Positions 53,804 through 63,681 are shown, counted from the first letter of the stretch. The stretch: DNA of 64,000 nucleotides from Bifidobacterium crudilactis (GCF_000738005.1 NZ_JHAL01000002.1:1176634-1240633); one strand, 5' to 3'. Notes: generated by a model from the letters alone, not told the origin. Numbers and translations are program-made.

Positions 53804-56092
53804 ATGTCGAGATACTCTTCACAACTACAAGAAGAACAACGTGCAACAGATCGCGCCTACCAACGTCTGGACACCCTGCGTTCGCAGACGCGCGCGCGCC
53901 TGGACACCGTCAGAGCAGCCGGATCGCACGGTTCACCGACGCAGCGCACCGAACGCGATTCCTTCGCAACGATGTATGAGGATCGTCTCACGCAATTACG
54001 CGCCGTTGAGGATCGCCTGGTATTCGGCAGACTCGACGCTTCCACCGGAACATCGCGGTACATCGGCCGCATAGGGCTCTCCACCGATGAGCACGAACCC
54101 ATACTCACCGACTGGCGAGCGGATGCGGCCAGACCGTTCTACGAGGCAACGCCATCGAACCACGGCGACATCGTGATGCGCAGACACATCACCCTGAACT
54201 TTCGCACCGTCGTCGGCCTTGAGGACGAAGTGCTCGATCTCAAGGCACCCCAGGTCTCCCAGGCTTCGCAATCCGGAACACTGACCGGTGAAGGTGCCTT
54301 GCTCGCGTCGCTGAGCTCCAAACGCACCGGCAAGATGACCGACATCGTCGCCACCATTCAGGCCGAACAGGATCGCATCATCCGCGCCCCCATGGGCCGG
54401 GCCGTCGTCGTACAAGGAGGGCCCGGAACCGGGAAAACGGCCGTTGCCCTGCATCGCGCCGCCTATTTGCTGTACACGCACCGCAGCACACTCGAACGAT
54501 CCGGGGTGCTCGTAGTGGGCCCCAGCAGCACATTCCTGCACTACATAGACCAGGTATTGCCTTCCCTGGGAGAAACCGGAGTGGTCAGCAGAACCATCGC
54601 CGACCTCATCCCCGGCATCGTCGTGGAGCGCCACGACGGTCCTAAAGCGGCACAGCTCAAGGGCGATCACCGAATGGCCCGCGCAGTGGAGAACGCCATC
54701 AATGCGCGCATCCGAATACCGGCGAAGCTGCCCACCGTGCATATCAACGGCATCGCGGTTCCGGTCCTGGCCACGGATATTCGAGAGGCACAGGACAACG
54801 CCCGCAGAAGCCGTCAACCCCACAACGAGGCCAGAAAGACCTTCATCCGCACGATGATGCACCTGCTGACGGAACGGTACGGCGAACAGCTGGATTACAC
54901 TCCAGAGCAGTCGGAGCTTTCGCAGGCGACATCCATGCTGCGCATGAACGACGACATCAAGCGCACCCTCAACCTCGCATGGCTCCCGATGAACGCCATC
55001 TGGCTCATCAGCCGCATGTGGGCGGATACGCAGCGTCTGGCCCGATATGCACCATGGCTGAGCGCCGATGAACTGGAAACACTGCACCGCGATGCGGATT
55101 CGCCAATGACCACATCCGACGTTCCCCTGCTTGACGAGGCCATGGAATTGCTCGGCGACGACCCGAAACTCAGTGCAGCATCCGCCGCCAGACAGGAACA
55201 GCAGCGCAATGACGAACAGTTCGCCAAAGACACGCTCGCACAGAACGGCATAGGAACCGGGTTGGTGACTTCGCAGATGCTGCTCGACCAGATGCAAAGC
55301 GACGACCCTGAACTGCTGTCCCAACGAGCGGCTTCCGACAGAGCATGGACCTATGGTCACGTCGTCGTGGACGAAGCGCAGGAGCTGACCGCCATGGACT
55401 GGCGCATGCTGATACGCAGGTGCCCGTCCCGCTCCTTCACGATTGTCGGAGACGTGGCGCAGACCTCATCATTGGGGGGATCGCGCTCGTGGGAGCGGAC
55501 CATGGACCGTCTCTTCGGCAACGATGGCTGGGACCTGAACGAATTGACGATCAACTACCGCAATCCTCGGGAAGTCAGCGACCTGGCATCGAGCTTCGCG
55601 CAATCCGAGGGGCTGTACATCTCCACGGTAAACGCCGTACGCGAGCTCCCTCAATCAGTAAGGCACCTCCACGTCAATGACATCGAAGGATTGCTGGCGA
55701 CCACCTGCGACGAGGTCGCTTCGATGGCGAGCGAATATCTGTCACAGGACGGATCAGGGCGGATCGCCGTCATCGCCGACAGCGAATTGCTGCCGCGTCT
55801 GCGATCGGCATTGCAACCCTTCCTCAGAGAGCGTCTTGGCGAACACGAATACACCCGCCTGGCCGCCCAGAACCGATGGAACCGGCAGATCAACCTCTGT
55901 GATGCACTCGAGGTCAAAGGCATGGAGTATGACGCGGTCGTGCTCGTTCAACCGGGAAGCATATCGGCGAACGCCCCATCCCGCCTTGTCGCGGCATCGG
56001 ATCTGTATGTGGCCATGACACGACCCACGCAATCCCTGGTCATTATTCGTACACGAGATGACGCTGACGACCTTCCGCTATACAGTGAGTAG
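53804..56092 (+). CDS. helD: HelD-like RNA polymerase-associated SF1 helicase
   Basis: A 762-residue UvrD/Rep-superfamily protein of the HelD type. An N-terminal antiparallel coiled coil (about residues 1-75) is followed by the first half of a RecA-like ATPase with Walker A GGPGTGKTAVALHR near 208, an insertion, Walker B VVVDEAQELT near 523, GDVAQTSS (motif III), NYRNPREVSDL (motif IV), and VKGMEYDAVVLV and VAMTRPTQSLVII at the end (motifs V, VI). HelD removes stalled RNA polymerase from DNA and helps recycle it; some actinobacterial relatives protect against rifampicin. Promoter at 53739. It is one base from serA. Confidence 0.9.
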   Translation: MSRYSSQLQEEQRATDRAYQRLDTLRSQTRARLDTVRAAGSHGSPTQRTERDSFATMYEDRLTQLRAVEDRLVFGRLDASTGTSRYIGRIGLSTDEHEPILTDWRADAARPFYEATPSNHGDIVMRRHITLNFRTVVGLEDEVLDLKAPQVSQASQSGTLTGEGALLASLSSKRTGKMTDIVATIQAEQDRIIRAPMGRAVVVQGGPGTGKTAVALHRAAYLLYTHRSTLERSGVLVVGPSSTFLHYIDQVLPSLGETGVVSRTIADLIPGIVVERHDGPKAAQLKGDHRMARAVENAINARIRIPAKLPTVHINGIAVPVLATDIREAQDNARRSRQPHNEARKTFIRTMMHLLTERYGEQLDYTPEQSELSQATSMLRMNDDIKRTLNLAWLPMNAIWLISRMWADTQRLARYAPWLSADELETLHRDADSPMTTSDVPLLDEAMELLGDDPKLSAASAARQEQQRNDEQFAKDTLAQNGIGTGLVTSQMLLDQMQSDDPELLSQRAASDRAWTYGHVVVDEAQELTAMDWRMLIRRCPSRSFTIVGDVAQTSSLGGSRSWERTMDRLFGNDGWDLNELTINYRNPREVSDLASSFAQSEGLYISTVNAVRELPQSVRHLHVNDIEGLLATTCDEVASMASEYLSQDGSGRIAVIADSELLPRLRSALQPFLRERLGEHEYTRLAAQNRWNRQINLCDALEVKGMEYDAVVLVQPGSISANAPSRLVAASDLYVAMTRPTQSLVIIRTRDDADDLPLYSE

Positions 56093-56093
56093 C

Positions 56094-57290
56094 ATGCCTA
56101 AAGCACTGTTACTGGAAAACATTCATCCCTTTGCCGCACAGTCGTTGCGTAAGCACGGCTTCGAAGTCATCACGATGAAGGGTGCCCTCTCCGAATCCGA
56201 ACTTATCGAAGCCCTCGACGGAGTGGATCTTCTTGGCATACGGTCCAAGACCAACGTCACGCACACGGTGCTCAACGCATGCCCGCAACTCACCGCAATC
56301 GGATGCTTCTGCATCGGCACCAACCAGGTGGATCTGGCAGCAGCCGCCGATCAGGGTGTCACGGTGTTCAACGCGCCATATTCGAACACCCGTTCCGTGG
56401 TCGAATTGGTCATATGCGACATCATCTGCCTGATGAGGCGCATCCCTGCGCATACGCACCATATGCGTCACGGCGTCTGGGACAAATCCGCCAGCGGATC
56501 GCACGAAGTCAGAGGCAAGACCCTGGGCATTGTCGGATACGGCAACATCGGTTCACAGCTTTCCGTGCTCGCCGAAGCTCTCGGCATGCGCGTCATCTTC
56601 TACGACCTGGAGGAGAAACTCGCCCTGGGCAACGCCCATAGAGCATCCAGTCTGGAAGAGATGCTCGTTCAGGCCGATGCCGTCACCATCCATGTGGATG
56701 GACGCAAATCCAATACGGGCTTCTTCGGCGAGGATCAATTCGCGCATATGAAGGAGGGGGCCATCTTCATCAACCTCTCGCGCGGTTTCGTGGCGGACCT
56801 GGATGCCTTGAAACGGCATCTCGATTCCGGTCACCTCTCAGGAGCGGCCGTCGACGTCTTTCCGGTCGAACCGCGTAAGAGCGGAGATTCCTTCACCTCG
56901 GACCTGGCGAACGAGGACAATATCATCCTCACCCCGCATATCGGAGGATCGACGCTCGAGGCTCAGGAATCCATCGGACACTTCGTATCGCAGCGCCTGC
57001 AGGATTACTGGGAGAAGGGTTCGACGACCCTGTCCGTCAACATGCCGCAGTTGACTCTTTCACCCAATTCCGGCGCGGTCCGCATCGCCCATCTGCATCA
57101 GAACTTCCCTGGCGTGCTGGCTCAGCTCAACCAGGTCCTTGGTGCCGAGAACATCAATATCACCGCTCAGTCTCTGGCCACGGAAGGCGAATTGGGCTAT
57201 GTCGTCACCGATTTGTCGATGATGCCGAGCAAGGAGACCATCAAGGCCCTGCATGAAATCAAAGGAACCGTGGAAGTCCGCATCTTCTGA
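56094..57290 (+). CDS. serA: D-3-phosphoglycerate dehydrogenase
   Basis: A 398-residue NAD-dependent 2-hydroxyacid dehydrogenase with a C-terminal ACT domain, of the short (E. coli) type. It oxidises 3-phosphoglycerate in the first step of serine synthesis. Landmarks: GIRSKTNVT and CIGTNQVDL in the substrate domain, the Rossmann GIVGYGNIGSQL near 148, NLSRGFVADLDAL, LTPHIGGST with the catalytic His, and the ACT domain (residues ~325-398, with HLHQNFPGVLAQLNQ), where serine feedback is expected. The ATG lies one base after the helD stop; an upstream in-frame start would overlap helD. A complex hairpin at 57296-57337 follows. Confidence 0.95.
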   Translation: MPKALLLENIHPFAAQSLRKHGFEVITMKGALSESELIEALDGVDLLGIRSKTNVTHTVLNACPQLTAIGCFCIGTNQVDLAAAADQGVTVFNAPYSNTRSVVELVICDIICLMRRIPAHTHHMRHGVWDKSASGSHEVRGKTLGIVGYGNIGSQLSVLAEALGMRVIFYDLEEKLALGNAHRASSLEEMLVQADAVTIHVDGRKSNTGFFGEDQFAHMKEGAIFINLSRGFVADLDALKRHLDSGHLSGAAVDVFPVEPRKSGDSFTSDLANEDNIILTPHIGGSTLEAQESIGHFVSQRLQDYWEKGSTTLSVNMPQLTLSPNSGAVRIAHLHQNFPGVLAQLNQVLGAENINITAQSLATEGELGYVVTDLSMMPSKETIKALHEIKGTVEVRIF

Positions 57291-57295
57291 GTCAC

Positions 57296-57337
57296 GGTGT
57301 CGTCTGACTCCGGCTTAACCGGCCGCAGTCAGACACC
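57296..57337. terminator. Hairpin between serA and nrdR
   Basis: GTCTGACT (57302-57309) pairs with AGTCAGAC (57327-57334), with a smaller CCGG/CCGG stem inside. It lies just after the serA stop and before the convergent nrdR end, so it probably acts as a terminator for one or both. Confidence 0.55.
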
Positions 57338-57365
57338 GGGCCGTCGGCGGCGGTGCGCTCAACGC

Positions 57366-57824
57366 TTAGGCGGCGTGACGGTCTTCGCTTCTCAATTCCG
57401 CAATGGCATGTTCGAAATCGTCAAGCCCGTTGAATTGCTGGTACACGCTGGCGAAACGCAGATACGCCACCTCGTCGAGTTCCTTCAAGGGTCCGAGTAT
57501 CGACCTGCCGACCTCGTCCGAGTGAATCTCCGCCATGCCCCTCGAGCGGAGGTCTTCTTCAACCTTCTGACCTAGGGATTTCAAATCGTCCTCGTTGATA
57601 GGACGACCCTGGCAAGCCTTGCGCACACCAGAAATGACCTTGTCTCTGTTGAACGGTTCGGCATTCCCGGAACGCTTCTTTACCAGGAGCATGGTCGTTT
57701 CGACGGTGGTGAATCGCTTCGAGCAGACAGGACATTCTCTACGTCGTCTGATGGAGTAACCGTCATCACTGATACGGGTATCGATCACTTTGGTGTCTGC
57801 GTGCTGGCAAAAGGGACAATGCAT
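57366..57824 (-). CDS. nrdR: Transcriptional repressor NrdR
   Basis: A 152-residue NrdR. An N-terminal zinc ribbon has [11 protein letters not shown] and [10 protein letters not shown] (two CxxC pairs), followed by an ATP-cone domain (about residues 46-136, [15 protein letters not shown]). NrdR senses ATP/dATP and represses ribonucleotide reductase genes by binding NrdR boxes. The ATG at 57824 has no ribosome site, but a -10-like TATAGT ends 7 bp upstream, so the message may be leaderless. The 57825-58069 gap towards the LysM gene shows no gene. Confidence 0.97.
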   Translation of the reverse strand: MHCPFCQHADTKVIDTRISDDGYSIRRRRECPVCSKRFTTVETTMLLVKKRSGNAEPFNRDKVISGVRKACQGRPINEDDLKSLGQKVEEDLRSRGMAEIHSDEVGRSILGPLKELDEVAYLRFASVYQQFNGLDDFEHAIAELRSEDRHAA

Positions 57825-57831
57825 AGCACAG

Positions 57832-57837
57832 ACTATA
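57832..57837 (-). promoter_or_regulatory. -10 box 7 bp upstream of nrdR
   Basis: TATAGT on the minus strand is spaced so that transcription would begin at or next to the nrdR ATG, giving a leaderless mRNA. Confidence 0.5.
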
Positions 57838-58069
57838 GCCTGACGGCAGGAATCCACGCCACCGCATCACCATCCATCGAAGCCTGCCACGCCATCCCTG
57901 ATAGATGCACAAGCTTTGCGCGAGGGAAATCGTGAGGGCGAGAGCGCCAGCCGACACCCCCACTCAGAACGTCCTCGATGCTTCCGGACCACGGTACGAA
58001 CACCCCAATACTCGTGTCACCATCCGAAATTGACCGAAGACGAACGAACCAAGGCCCAAGAGCCTTCAG

Positions 58070-58459
58070 TTACTCGGAAGGAACGATAAGACGCTGCCCT
58101 GCAACAAGAGCCGTGGATTCAAGGTTGTTCAGGTCGACGAGTTCGTTGACCGTCTCTGATACATCTTCGCCTTGTGGAGTGATACGCGAGGCGTACGCCC
58201 ATAGCGTGTCCCCCGGTTGGACGGTATAGGAGGTGACGGCAACGGCTCCACTGGCCGAATCCGCGCGTTCGGGACTTGCCAGCGCGACGACGCCCGCGGC
58301 CATGCACAGAGCAACGGCTGCTGCGGTCACCTTGCCGCGCAGCGTGAGCCTCATATGCGAGTGCTGAGCAGAACCGCTTTGTCCGATCATTCGCACACCG
58401 CTTATTGCAACACTCATTGTCAACACCGCCTTCTTGCTGGCCCGCCTGTCTGGCGACAC
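58070..58459 (-). CDS. LysM-domain protein, SOS-regulated (YneA/DivS/ChiZ position)
   Basis: A 129-residue protein with one N-terminal membrane or signal helix (about residues 44-65, VTAAAVALCMAAGVVALAS) and a C-terminal LysM domain (SYTVQPGDTLWAYASRI, then LNNLESTALVAGQRL) for binding peptidoglycan. It is divergent from lexA with SOS boxes between. This is the position and layout of YneA in Bacillus, DivS in Corynebacterium and Rv2719c in Mycobacterium, which hold back division during DNA damage; the same role is inferred here. A GTG at 58459 with GGGAG 4 bp upstream is taken as start; an ATG at 58417 is possible. Confidence 0.82.
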   Translation of the reverse strand: MSPDRRASKKAVLTMSVAISGVRMIGQSGSAQHSHMRLTLRGKVTAAAVALCMAAGVVALASPERADSASGAVAVTSYTVQPGDTLWAYASRITPQGEDVSETVNELVDLNNLESTALVAGQRLIVPSE

Positions 58460-58506
58460 CGTTCTCCCGCTCGTCCTTCGCCGGTACCATCACCGACGAA
58501 TTCAGT

Positions 58507-58538
58507 TCGAACATCTGTTCTATCGAACATCTGTTCTG
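58507..58538. promoter_or_regulatory. Two tandem SOS (LexA) boxes upstream of the LysM gene
   Basis: TCGAACATCTGTTCTA (58507-58522) and TCGAACATCTGTTCTG (58523-58538) abut each other. Both match the actinobacterial box TCGAAC-N4-GTTCGA with a weaker right half. They lie 48 bp before the LysM gene start. Confidence 0.85.
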
Positions 58539-58575
58539 ATTGTTGCATAGAAGCAAGATCATTGCAAGCGGTTTT

Positions 58576-58591
58576 TCGAACATATGTTTGA
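58576..58591. promoter_or_regulatory. SOS (LexA) box upstream of lexA
   Basis: TCGAACATATGTTTGA is a near-perfect actinobacterial LexA operator 52 bp before the lexA start, for autoregulation. Confidence 0.93.
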
Positions 58592-58642
58592 TTTCACACT
58601 CTCGACACGATAGACTGTGAAAAACGACCGAAAGGACTTGCT

Positions 58643-59407
58643 GTGAGCACCATCCCTTTTCCACCGAAAGGTGATAGCTCGTCCGCGTATTCGGATGACC
58701 TCACCGAACGACAGCGCAAGGTGCTCGACGCTATCCGCACGCATATCAAGGCACGCGGTTTCGCACCGTCCTTCCGTGAGATAGGCGAGGTCGCCGGGCT
58801 GAAAAGCCCCTCCTCCGTGAAGCATCAGTTGGAAGTCCTCGAGGAGAAGGGCTGTATTCGCATGAGCGCCAACAAGGGGCGCGCCATCGAACTGATTGAA
58901 GATTCACCGAATGCTTTCCGCCCCGAGGCGGATGCCGCGAACAGCAACGGGGACGATTCCCCATCGTCTTCTCACAGCAGCACGGTGGTACCTTTCCCCG
59001 TTCAGCATCTCGACACGAACCCTTCCCTCCTCGAATCACACGATGTTCCGCTGGTGGGAAGAATCGCGGCGGGCGCACCCATCACCGCAGAGCAGCATGT
59101 TGAGGATGTGATGAGGCTGCCCGAACGTCTGACGGGAACCGGCCAGCTCTTCATGCTCGAGGTGCATGGCGATTCGATGATTGACGCGGCTATCTGTGAC
59201 GGCGACTTCGTCGTCGTCCGCGAGCAGCAGACCGCACAGAACGGCGACATCGTCGCAGCCCTGCTCGATGATGAAGCCACGGTGAAAACCTTTAGACAAG
59301 AACATGGCCACACCTGGCTGATTCCCCACAATCCCGCCTATTCCCCCATCGACGGCACCCACGCTTCGATTATGGGGAAAGTGGTCACGGTTCTCAGAAA
59401 AGTCTGA
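58643..59407 (+). CDS. lexA: SOS repressor LexA
   Basis: A 254-residue LexA. The N-terminal winged helix is at about residues 19-85 (TERQRKVLDAIRTHIKARGF, with SFREIGEVAGL as the recognition region). After a Ser/Asn-rich linker comes the S24 protease domain with the autocleavage Ala-Gly in GRIAAGAPI near residue 142, the nucleophile in GDSMIDAAI near 173 and the general base Lys in ATVKTF near 211. RecA filaments trigger self-cleavage. GTG start with AAAGGA 7 bp upstream. It regulates itself and the divergent LysM gene. Confidence 0.97.
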   Translation: MSTIPFPPKGDSSSAYSDDLTERQRKVLDAIRTHIKARGFAPSFREIGEVAGLKSPSSVKHQLEVLEEKGCIRMSANKGRAIELIEDSPNAFRPEADAANSNGDDSPSSSHSSTVVPFPVQHLDTNPSLLESHDVPLVGRIAAGAPITAEQHVEDVMRLPERLTGTGQLFMLEVHGDSMIDAAICDGDFVVVREQQTAQNGDIVAALLDDEATVKTFRQEHGHTWLIPHNPAYSPIDGTHASIMGKVVTVLRKV

Positions 59408-59437
59408 GTGGCACGCTTGTTCAAGATGCAATCACGA

Positions 59438-59503
59438 TAACTGCATCACAAGGACAGTATTTCCTTGAATTTTTCACCGATTACTGTGCATGTGATGCAG
59501 TTA
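59438..59503. terminator. Inverted repeat between convergent lexA and CDF genes
   Basis: Perfect 13-bp arms (TAACTGCATCACA at 59438-59450, complement at 59491-59503) enclose a 40-base loop in the 164-bp convergent gap. It may serve as a shared end signal, though the loop is long and there is no neat T-run. Confidence 0.45.
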
Positions 59504-59571
59504 ACTATCCCAATCCGGAAAGTGACCACAGTAGCCGCGACAGGACACCAGCACGAATCACGGAGTACTCG

Positions 59572-60642
59572 CTACTGCGCATCGTTGGCGTCATGCAACG
59601 AGCTCTCGTGACGTTCACGATATCCTTCAGGTTCCAATTGGAATGTCGTGTGCTCGATGCTGATCGGAAAGTGTTCGCGTAGGCAATCCTGCATCGAAGC
59701 CAGAACCCTACCGGCGTCCTGCATATTCAGTCCGGAGTCCACAACGACATGAGCCGTCAACCTGGGAAGCCCCGAGGCAACGGTTCCGGCATGCAGATCG
59801 TGGACCAGAACCACATGGTTCACGGATTCCAGATGCTCCTTGACCGCATTCAGATCCAGGCCCTTCGGCGTCTCCTCCAACAGCACCCGCAGGCTCTCCA
59901 AAAGCAATTTGACCGATCTAGGCACGATGAGGGCCGCTATCGCCGCTCCTGCGATGGCGTCAAACCCTCCCCATCCCGTCGTTAGCATCACCACGGCGGA
60001 TATCACGACCGCGACCGAACCCAAGGCGTCGTTCATAACCTCCAGAAATGCCGCCCGCATATTCATATTGTCGTTGTGCTGCGAGGCCAGAATAATAATC
60101 GAGGCGATATTGGAAGCCAGACCCAAAATGCCGAAGCCCAACAGCAGACCAAGGTCCTGCACCGCCTGTTGCTCAGGACTCAGCAGACGAATAACCGCTT
60201 CGACCAGCGCGTAGCATCCCACACCCAGCAGTACCGTTGCGCCCGCAGCTGCGGTGATTACCTCAAGCCGTGCCCAGCCCCAGGTCTTGCTGCTGGTCGG
60301 ACGTTTCGTCATCAAGATTGCCGTCACCAGTGAAGCGGTCAACACGGCCACATCGGTGAGCATATGACCGGCATCGACCAACAATGCCAGACTCCCGGTG
60401 ATATAGGCGCCTATGATCTCTGCGACAAGAACCACCGCCGTGAAGGACAGTGTAAGTGCGAGCCTGCGCCGATGTCCAAAGCCCTGACCTTCCTGTGAAG
60501 ATGCATCTGTCTGGTTGTTCTCGGAACCCCGTGGTGCCGTTGTCATCGCCTCCTCCGAATCGGCTGGGCCGACCTCTGCTGGACCGCCCTCCGGACGAGC
60601 GTTCTGCTCCACCTGGTGACGAAGATCCTCTGTCTCATCCAT
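59572..60642 (-). CDS. Cation diffusion facilitator (zinc-type exporter)
   Basis: A 356-residue CDF protein with six membrane helices (about residues 60-255) and a C-terminal cytoplasmic metal-sensing domain. The transport-site motifs are DAGHMLTD in helix 2 and EVMNDALGS in helix 5; the Glu replaces the His of E. coli ZitB, a change often seen in actinobacterial relatives. A His/Asn-containing loop (ASQHNDNMNM) lies between helices 4 and 5. It would export Zn or a similar divalent ion by proton antiport. The ~55 N-terminal residues are acidic and variable. The start ATG follows AGGT closely. A long hairpin at 60714-60786 lies upstream of it. Confidence 0.9.
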   Translation of the reverse strand: MDETEDLRHQVEQNARPEGGPAEVGPADSEEAMTTAPRGSENNQTDASSQEGQGFGHRRRLALTLSFTAVVLVAEIIGAYITGSLALLVDAGHMLTDVAVLTASLVTAILMTKRPTSSKTWGWARLEVITAAAGATVLLGVGCYALVEAVIRLLSPEQQAVQDLGLLLGFGILGLASNIASIIILASQHNDNMNMRAAFLEVMNDALGSVAVVISAVVMLTTGWGGFDAIAGAAIAALIVPRSVKLLLESLRVLLEETPKGLDLNAVKEHLESVNHVVLVHDLHAGTVASGLPRLTAHVVVDSGLNMQDAGRVLASMQDCLREHFPISIEHTTFQLEPEGYRERHESSLHDANDAQ

Positions 60643-60713
60643 ACCTGCGACTCTACTGTATCGACGACTTCGACGATAGACTCATCTTCCGAACGGCTCA
60701 CAAGCACCCAATA

Positions 60714-60786
60714 CGATACCTGCACTACAAGGACAGCGATTTGGTAATGATGTCTCCGAAAAGCTGTCCTTGCAGTGCAGGTATCG
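60714..60786 (-). other. Long hairpin upstream of the CDF gene
   Basis: Arms of 24 bases (60714-60737 and 60763-60786; outer part CGATACCTGCACT) enclose a 25-base loop. There is one non-Watson-Crick position, and it becomes a G-U pair only if the minus strand is transcribed, the strand of the CDF and ldh genes. It lies 72-144 bp before the CDF start. It could be a 5' leader structure or a small RNA. Confidence 0.6.
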
Positions 60787-60810
60787 CCTCATATATGAGT
60801 CCCCACCATG

Positions 60811-60848
60811 CAGAAAGACCACCCGGATGCTCCCGGGTGGTCTTTCTG
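60811..60848 (-). terminator. Terminator hairpin after ldh
   Basis: A 16-bp perfect stem (CAGAAAGACCACCCGG) with a 6-base loop begins 37 bp after the ldh stop on the minus strand. The T-rich part is inside the stem, so it may act in both directions. Confidence 0.8.
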
Positions 60849-60885
60849 CCGTGTCACGCGATGCGCGGCTACCGTGGTTGTGGAA

Positions 60886-61863
<978 letters not shown>

Positions 61864-62005
61864 TTAGCAATGACCCATGAATTGGACAGGTCGAAATCCA
61901 CAATACTTACTTACTGTATCTTCACTAGATGACGTTTACCAATCCATGCATGCCGTCAAGCTCCGACGCACGGCATCCTTGTGCCGACGTGCGTGACGAC
62001 CCGGT

Positions 62006-63589
62006 CTAATCGACCGCCTGATCGACGACCATGGCCGCCGTCCGACTGTCCACATTCGCATCCATCACTATGCCCTCATCGGTGTATTCCACGGAGTTGA
62101 CAGTCCCGTATTCCCGAATTCTCGACACCAAAGAGCCGCTCGTGTAGGGCAGCAGAGCATGAACATGCACATCGGGAACGGGAAGCTTCGCCTCCACCGC
62201 CTGCCGCAAGGAGTCGAGTCCCTGGCCGGACTGTGCGGAAACCACAAAAGCCTCGGAATCCAACTGACGCAGACGTTCCGCCTCGACGGCGGTGATGCGA
62301 TCGGCCTTGTTGAACACCATGATTCGTGGAATCGACTCGGCACCTGGAATATCGGCGAGAACCGCGTTCACCGCATCGACCTGACCGAAAGGATCGGGGT
62401 GAGATCCGTCAACCACATGGATGATGAGATCCGCATCCGCCACTTCCTCCAACGTGGACTTGAAAGCCTCGACCAGCTGCGTGGGCAGACGACGCACGAA
62501 ACCGACGGTGTCCACATAGGCGTAATATCGCCCATCCTGGGTTTTGGCACCTCGTACGGCGGTGTCGAGGGTGGCGAAGAGCGCATTCTCAACCAACTCC
62601 CCCGAGCCGGTCAGCCGGTTCGTCAGGGACGACTTACCCGCATTCGTATACCCCACCACCGCAACGGTCGGCATGCCGAAACGTCTTCTTGACCCACGTT
62701 TCACATCGCGGGCCGGAGCCATCTGCCGTATCTGTCTGCGCAGTTTGGCTATGCGCGTGCGAATCACTCTGCGGTCCATTTCGATTTTCGTCTCGCCTGG
62801 GCCGCGCGAACCGATACCACCTGCCTGACCTGCCGCCTGGCCTCCTGCCTGACGCGACAATGAGGCTCCCCATCCGCGAAGTCGCGGAAGCATGTATTCC
62901 AACTGAGCCAGCTCGACCTGAGCCTTGCCTTCCCTGCTGGTCGCATGCTGGGCGAATATATCGAGAATTACCGCTGTACGATCGACCACCTTGACTTTGG
63001 TGGCATCCTCGAGAGCTCGCCGCTGGGAGGGAGGAAGGTCATCGTCCACGATGATGGTATCCGCCTCGAGCTTGGCCACGATGCCAGCCAGCTCATAGGC
63101 TTTGCCCGAACCGACATAGGTCGCTCTGTCCGGAACGTTTCTGTGCTGCAGCAGTCCGTCGAGCACATCGGCACCGGCGGTTTCCGCCAAAGCCGCCAAC
63201 TCCCTGAGAGACTCCTCCGCCTGTTCCAACGTGGAAGACGCACTCGACCACACACCGACAAGCACGACACGTTCCAATCGCAACTGCCGGTATTCGACTT
63301 CGGTGACGTCCTGCAGCTCACCCAGACCGGCCACATGCTTGAGCTCGTTGCGATGCTCACGCTCAAGCCATTCCTGCTGAGAGCGTTCACTGCCTCCGCC
63401 GGTGTCGCCATCGAGCAACACTTCGGATTGTGACTGCAGAGCATCGCCCTGTCTACGGACATCACCATCGGCACCGATGGAAGACCCCGCCTGTTCGGTC
63501 GAGGCATAATCCGCGACAGCACTATCTTCTGTACTATGGTCTAGGTCCTGCACGAAGGAATCGGCTGGCAAACGTTGAGTCAATGGCAC
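62006..63589 (-). CDS. hflX: Ribosome-associated GTPase HflX
   Basis: A 527-residue HflX. The N-terminal ATP-binding-like HflX domain (about residues 108-235, with YVGSGKAYEL and DRTAVILDIFAQHA) is followed by a helical linker with the GPGETKIEMDRR motif, and the GTPase domain with G1 GYTNAGKSSL near 305, G3 DTVGFVRRLP and G4 NKAD. HflX splits stalled 70S ribosomes in stress. The first ~100 residues are acidic and variable. A GTG at 63589 is the start, with a possible TACAAT -10 box close upstream; the ribosome site is weak. Confidence 0.95.
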   Translation of the reverse strand: MPLTQRLPADSFVQDLDHSTEDSAVADYASTEQAGSSIGADGDVRRQGDALQSQSEVLLDGDTGGGSERSQQEWLEREHRNELKHVAGLGELQDVTEVEYRQLRLERVVLVGVWSSASSTLEQAEESLRELAALAETAGADVLDGLLQHRNVPDRATYVGSGKAYELAGIVAKLEADTIIVDDDLPPSQRRALEDATKVKVVDRTAVILDIFAQHATSREGKAQVELAQLEYMLPRLRGWGASLSRQAGGQAAGQAGGIGSRGPGETKIEMDRRVIRTRIAKLRRQIRQMAPARDVKRGSRRRFGMPTVAVVGYTNAGKSSLTNRLTGSGELVENALFATLDTAVRGAKTQDGRYYAYVDTVGFVRRLPTQLVEAFKSTLEEVADADLIIHVVDGSHPDPFGQVDAVNAVLADIPGAESIPRIMVFNKADRITAVEAERLRQLDSEAFVVSAQSGQGLDSLRQAVEAKLPVPDVHVHALLPYTSGSLVSRIREYGTVNSVEYTDEGIVMDANVDSRTAAMVVDQAVD

Positions 63590-63681
63590 CTCTATTTAGG
63601 GAGTTCTTAATTGTAGGAGTTCTCTGTGTGGTTATGGCCTTTTATTATTATCTGGTGAGCAGACATTCGCCGAGGGTTTAG
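63583..63681 (+). CDS. Possible 32-residue single-helix membrane peptide
   Basis: An ATG frame of 32 codons that starts inside the divergent hflX start region encodes MAPLFREFLIVGVLCVVMAF followed by YYYLVSRHSPRV: one hydrophobic helix flanked by charged residues. There is no strong ribosome site, and conservation cannot be checked here. It may be a real small membrane protein or chance. The 63682-63798 stretch behind it holds nothing recognisable. Confidence 0.3.
   Translation: MAPLFREFLIVGVLCVVMAFYYYLVSRHSPRV

Noticed and set aside
59572..60642. Loss of function in the CDF transporter because of the helix-5 His to Glu change
   Set aside because: Glu at this place is common in actinobacterial CDF proteins and can bind metal; the other site residues are intact.
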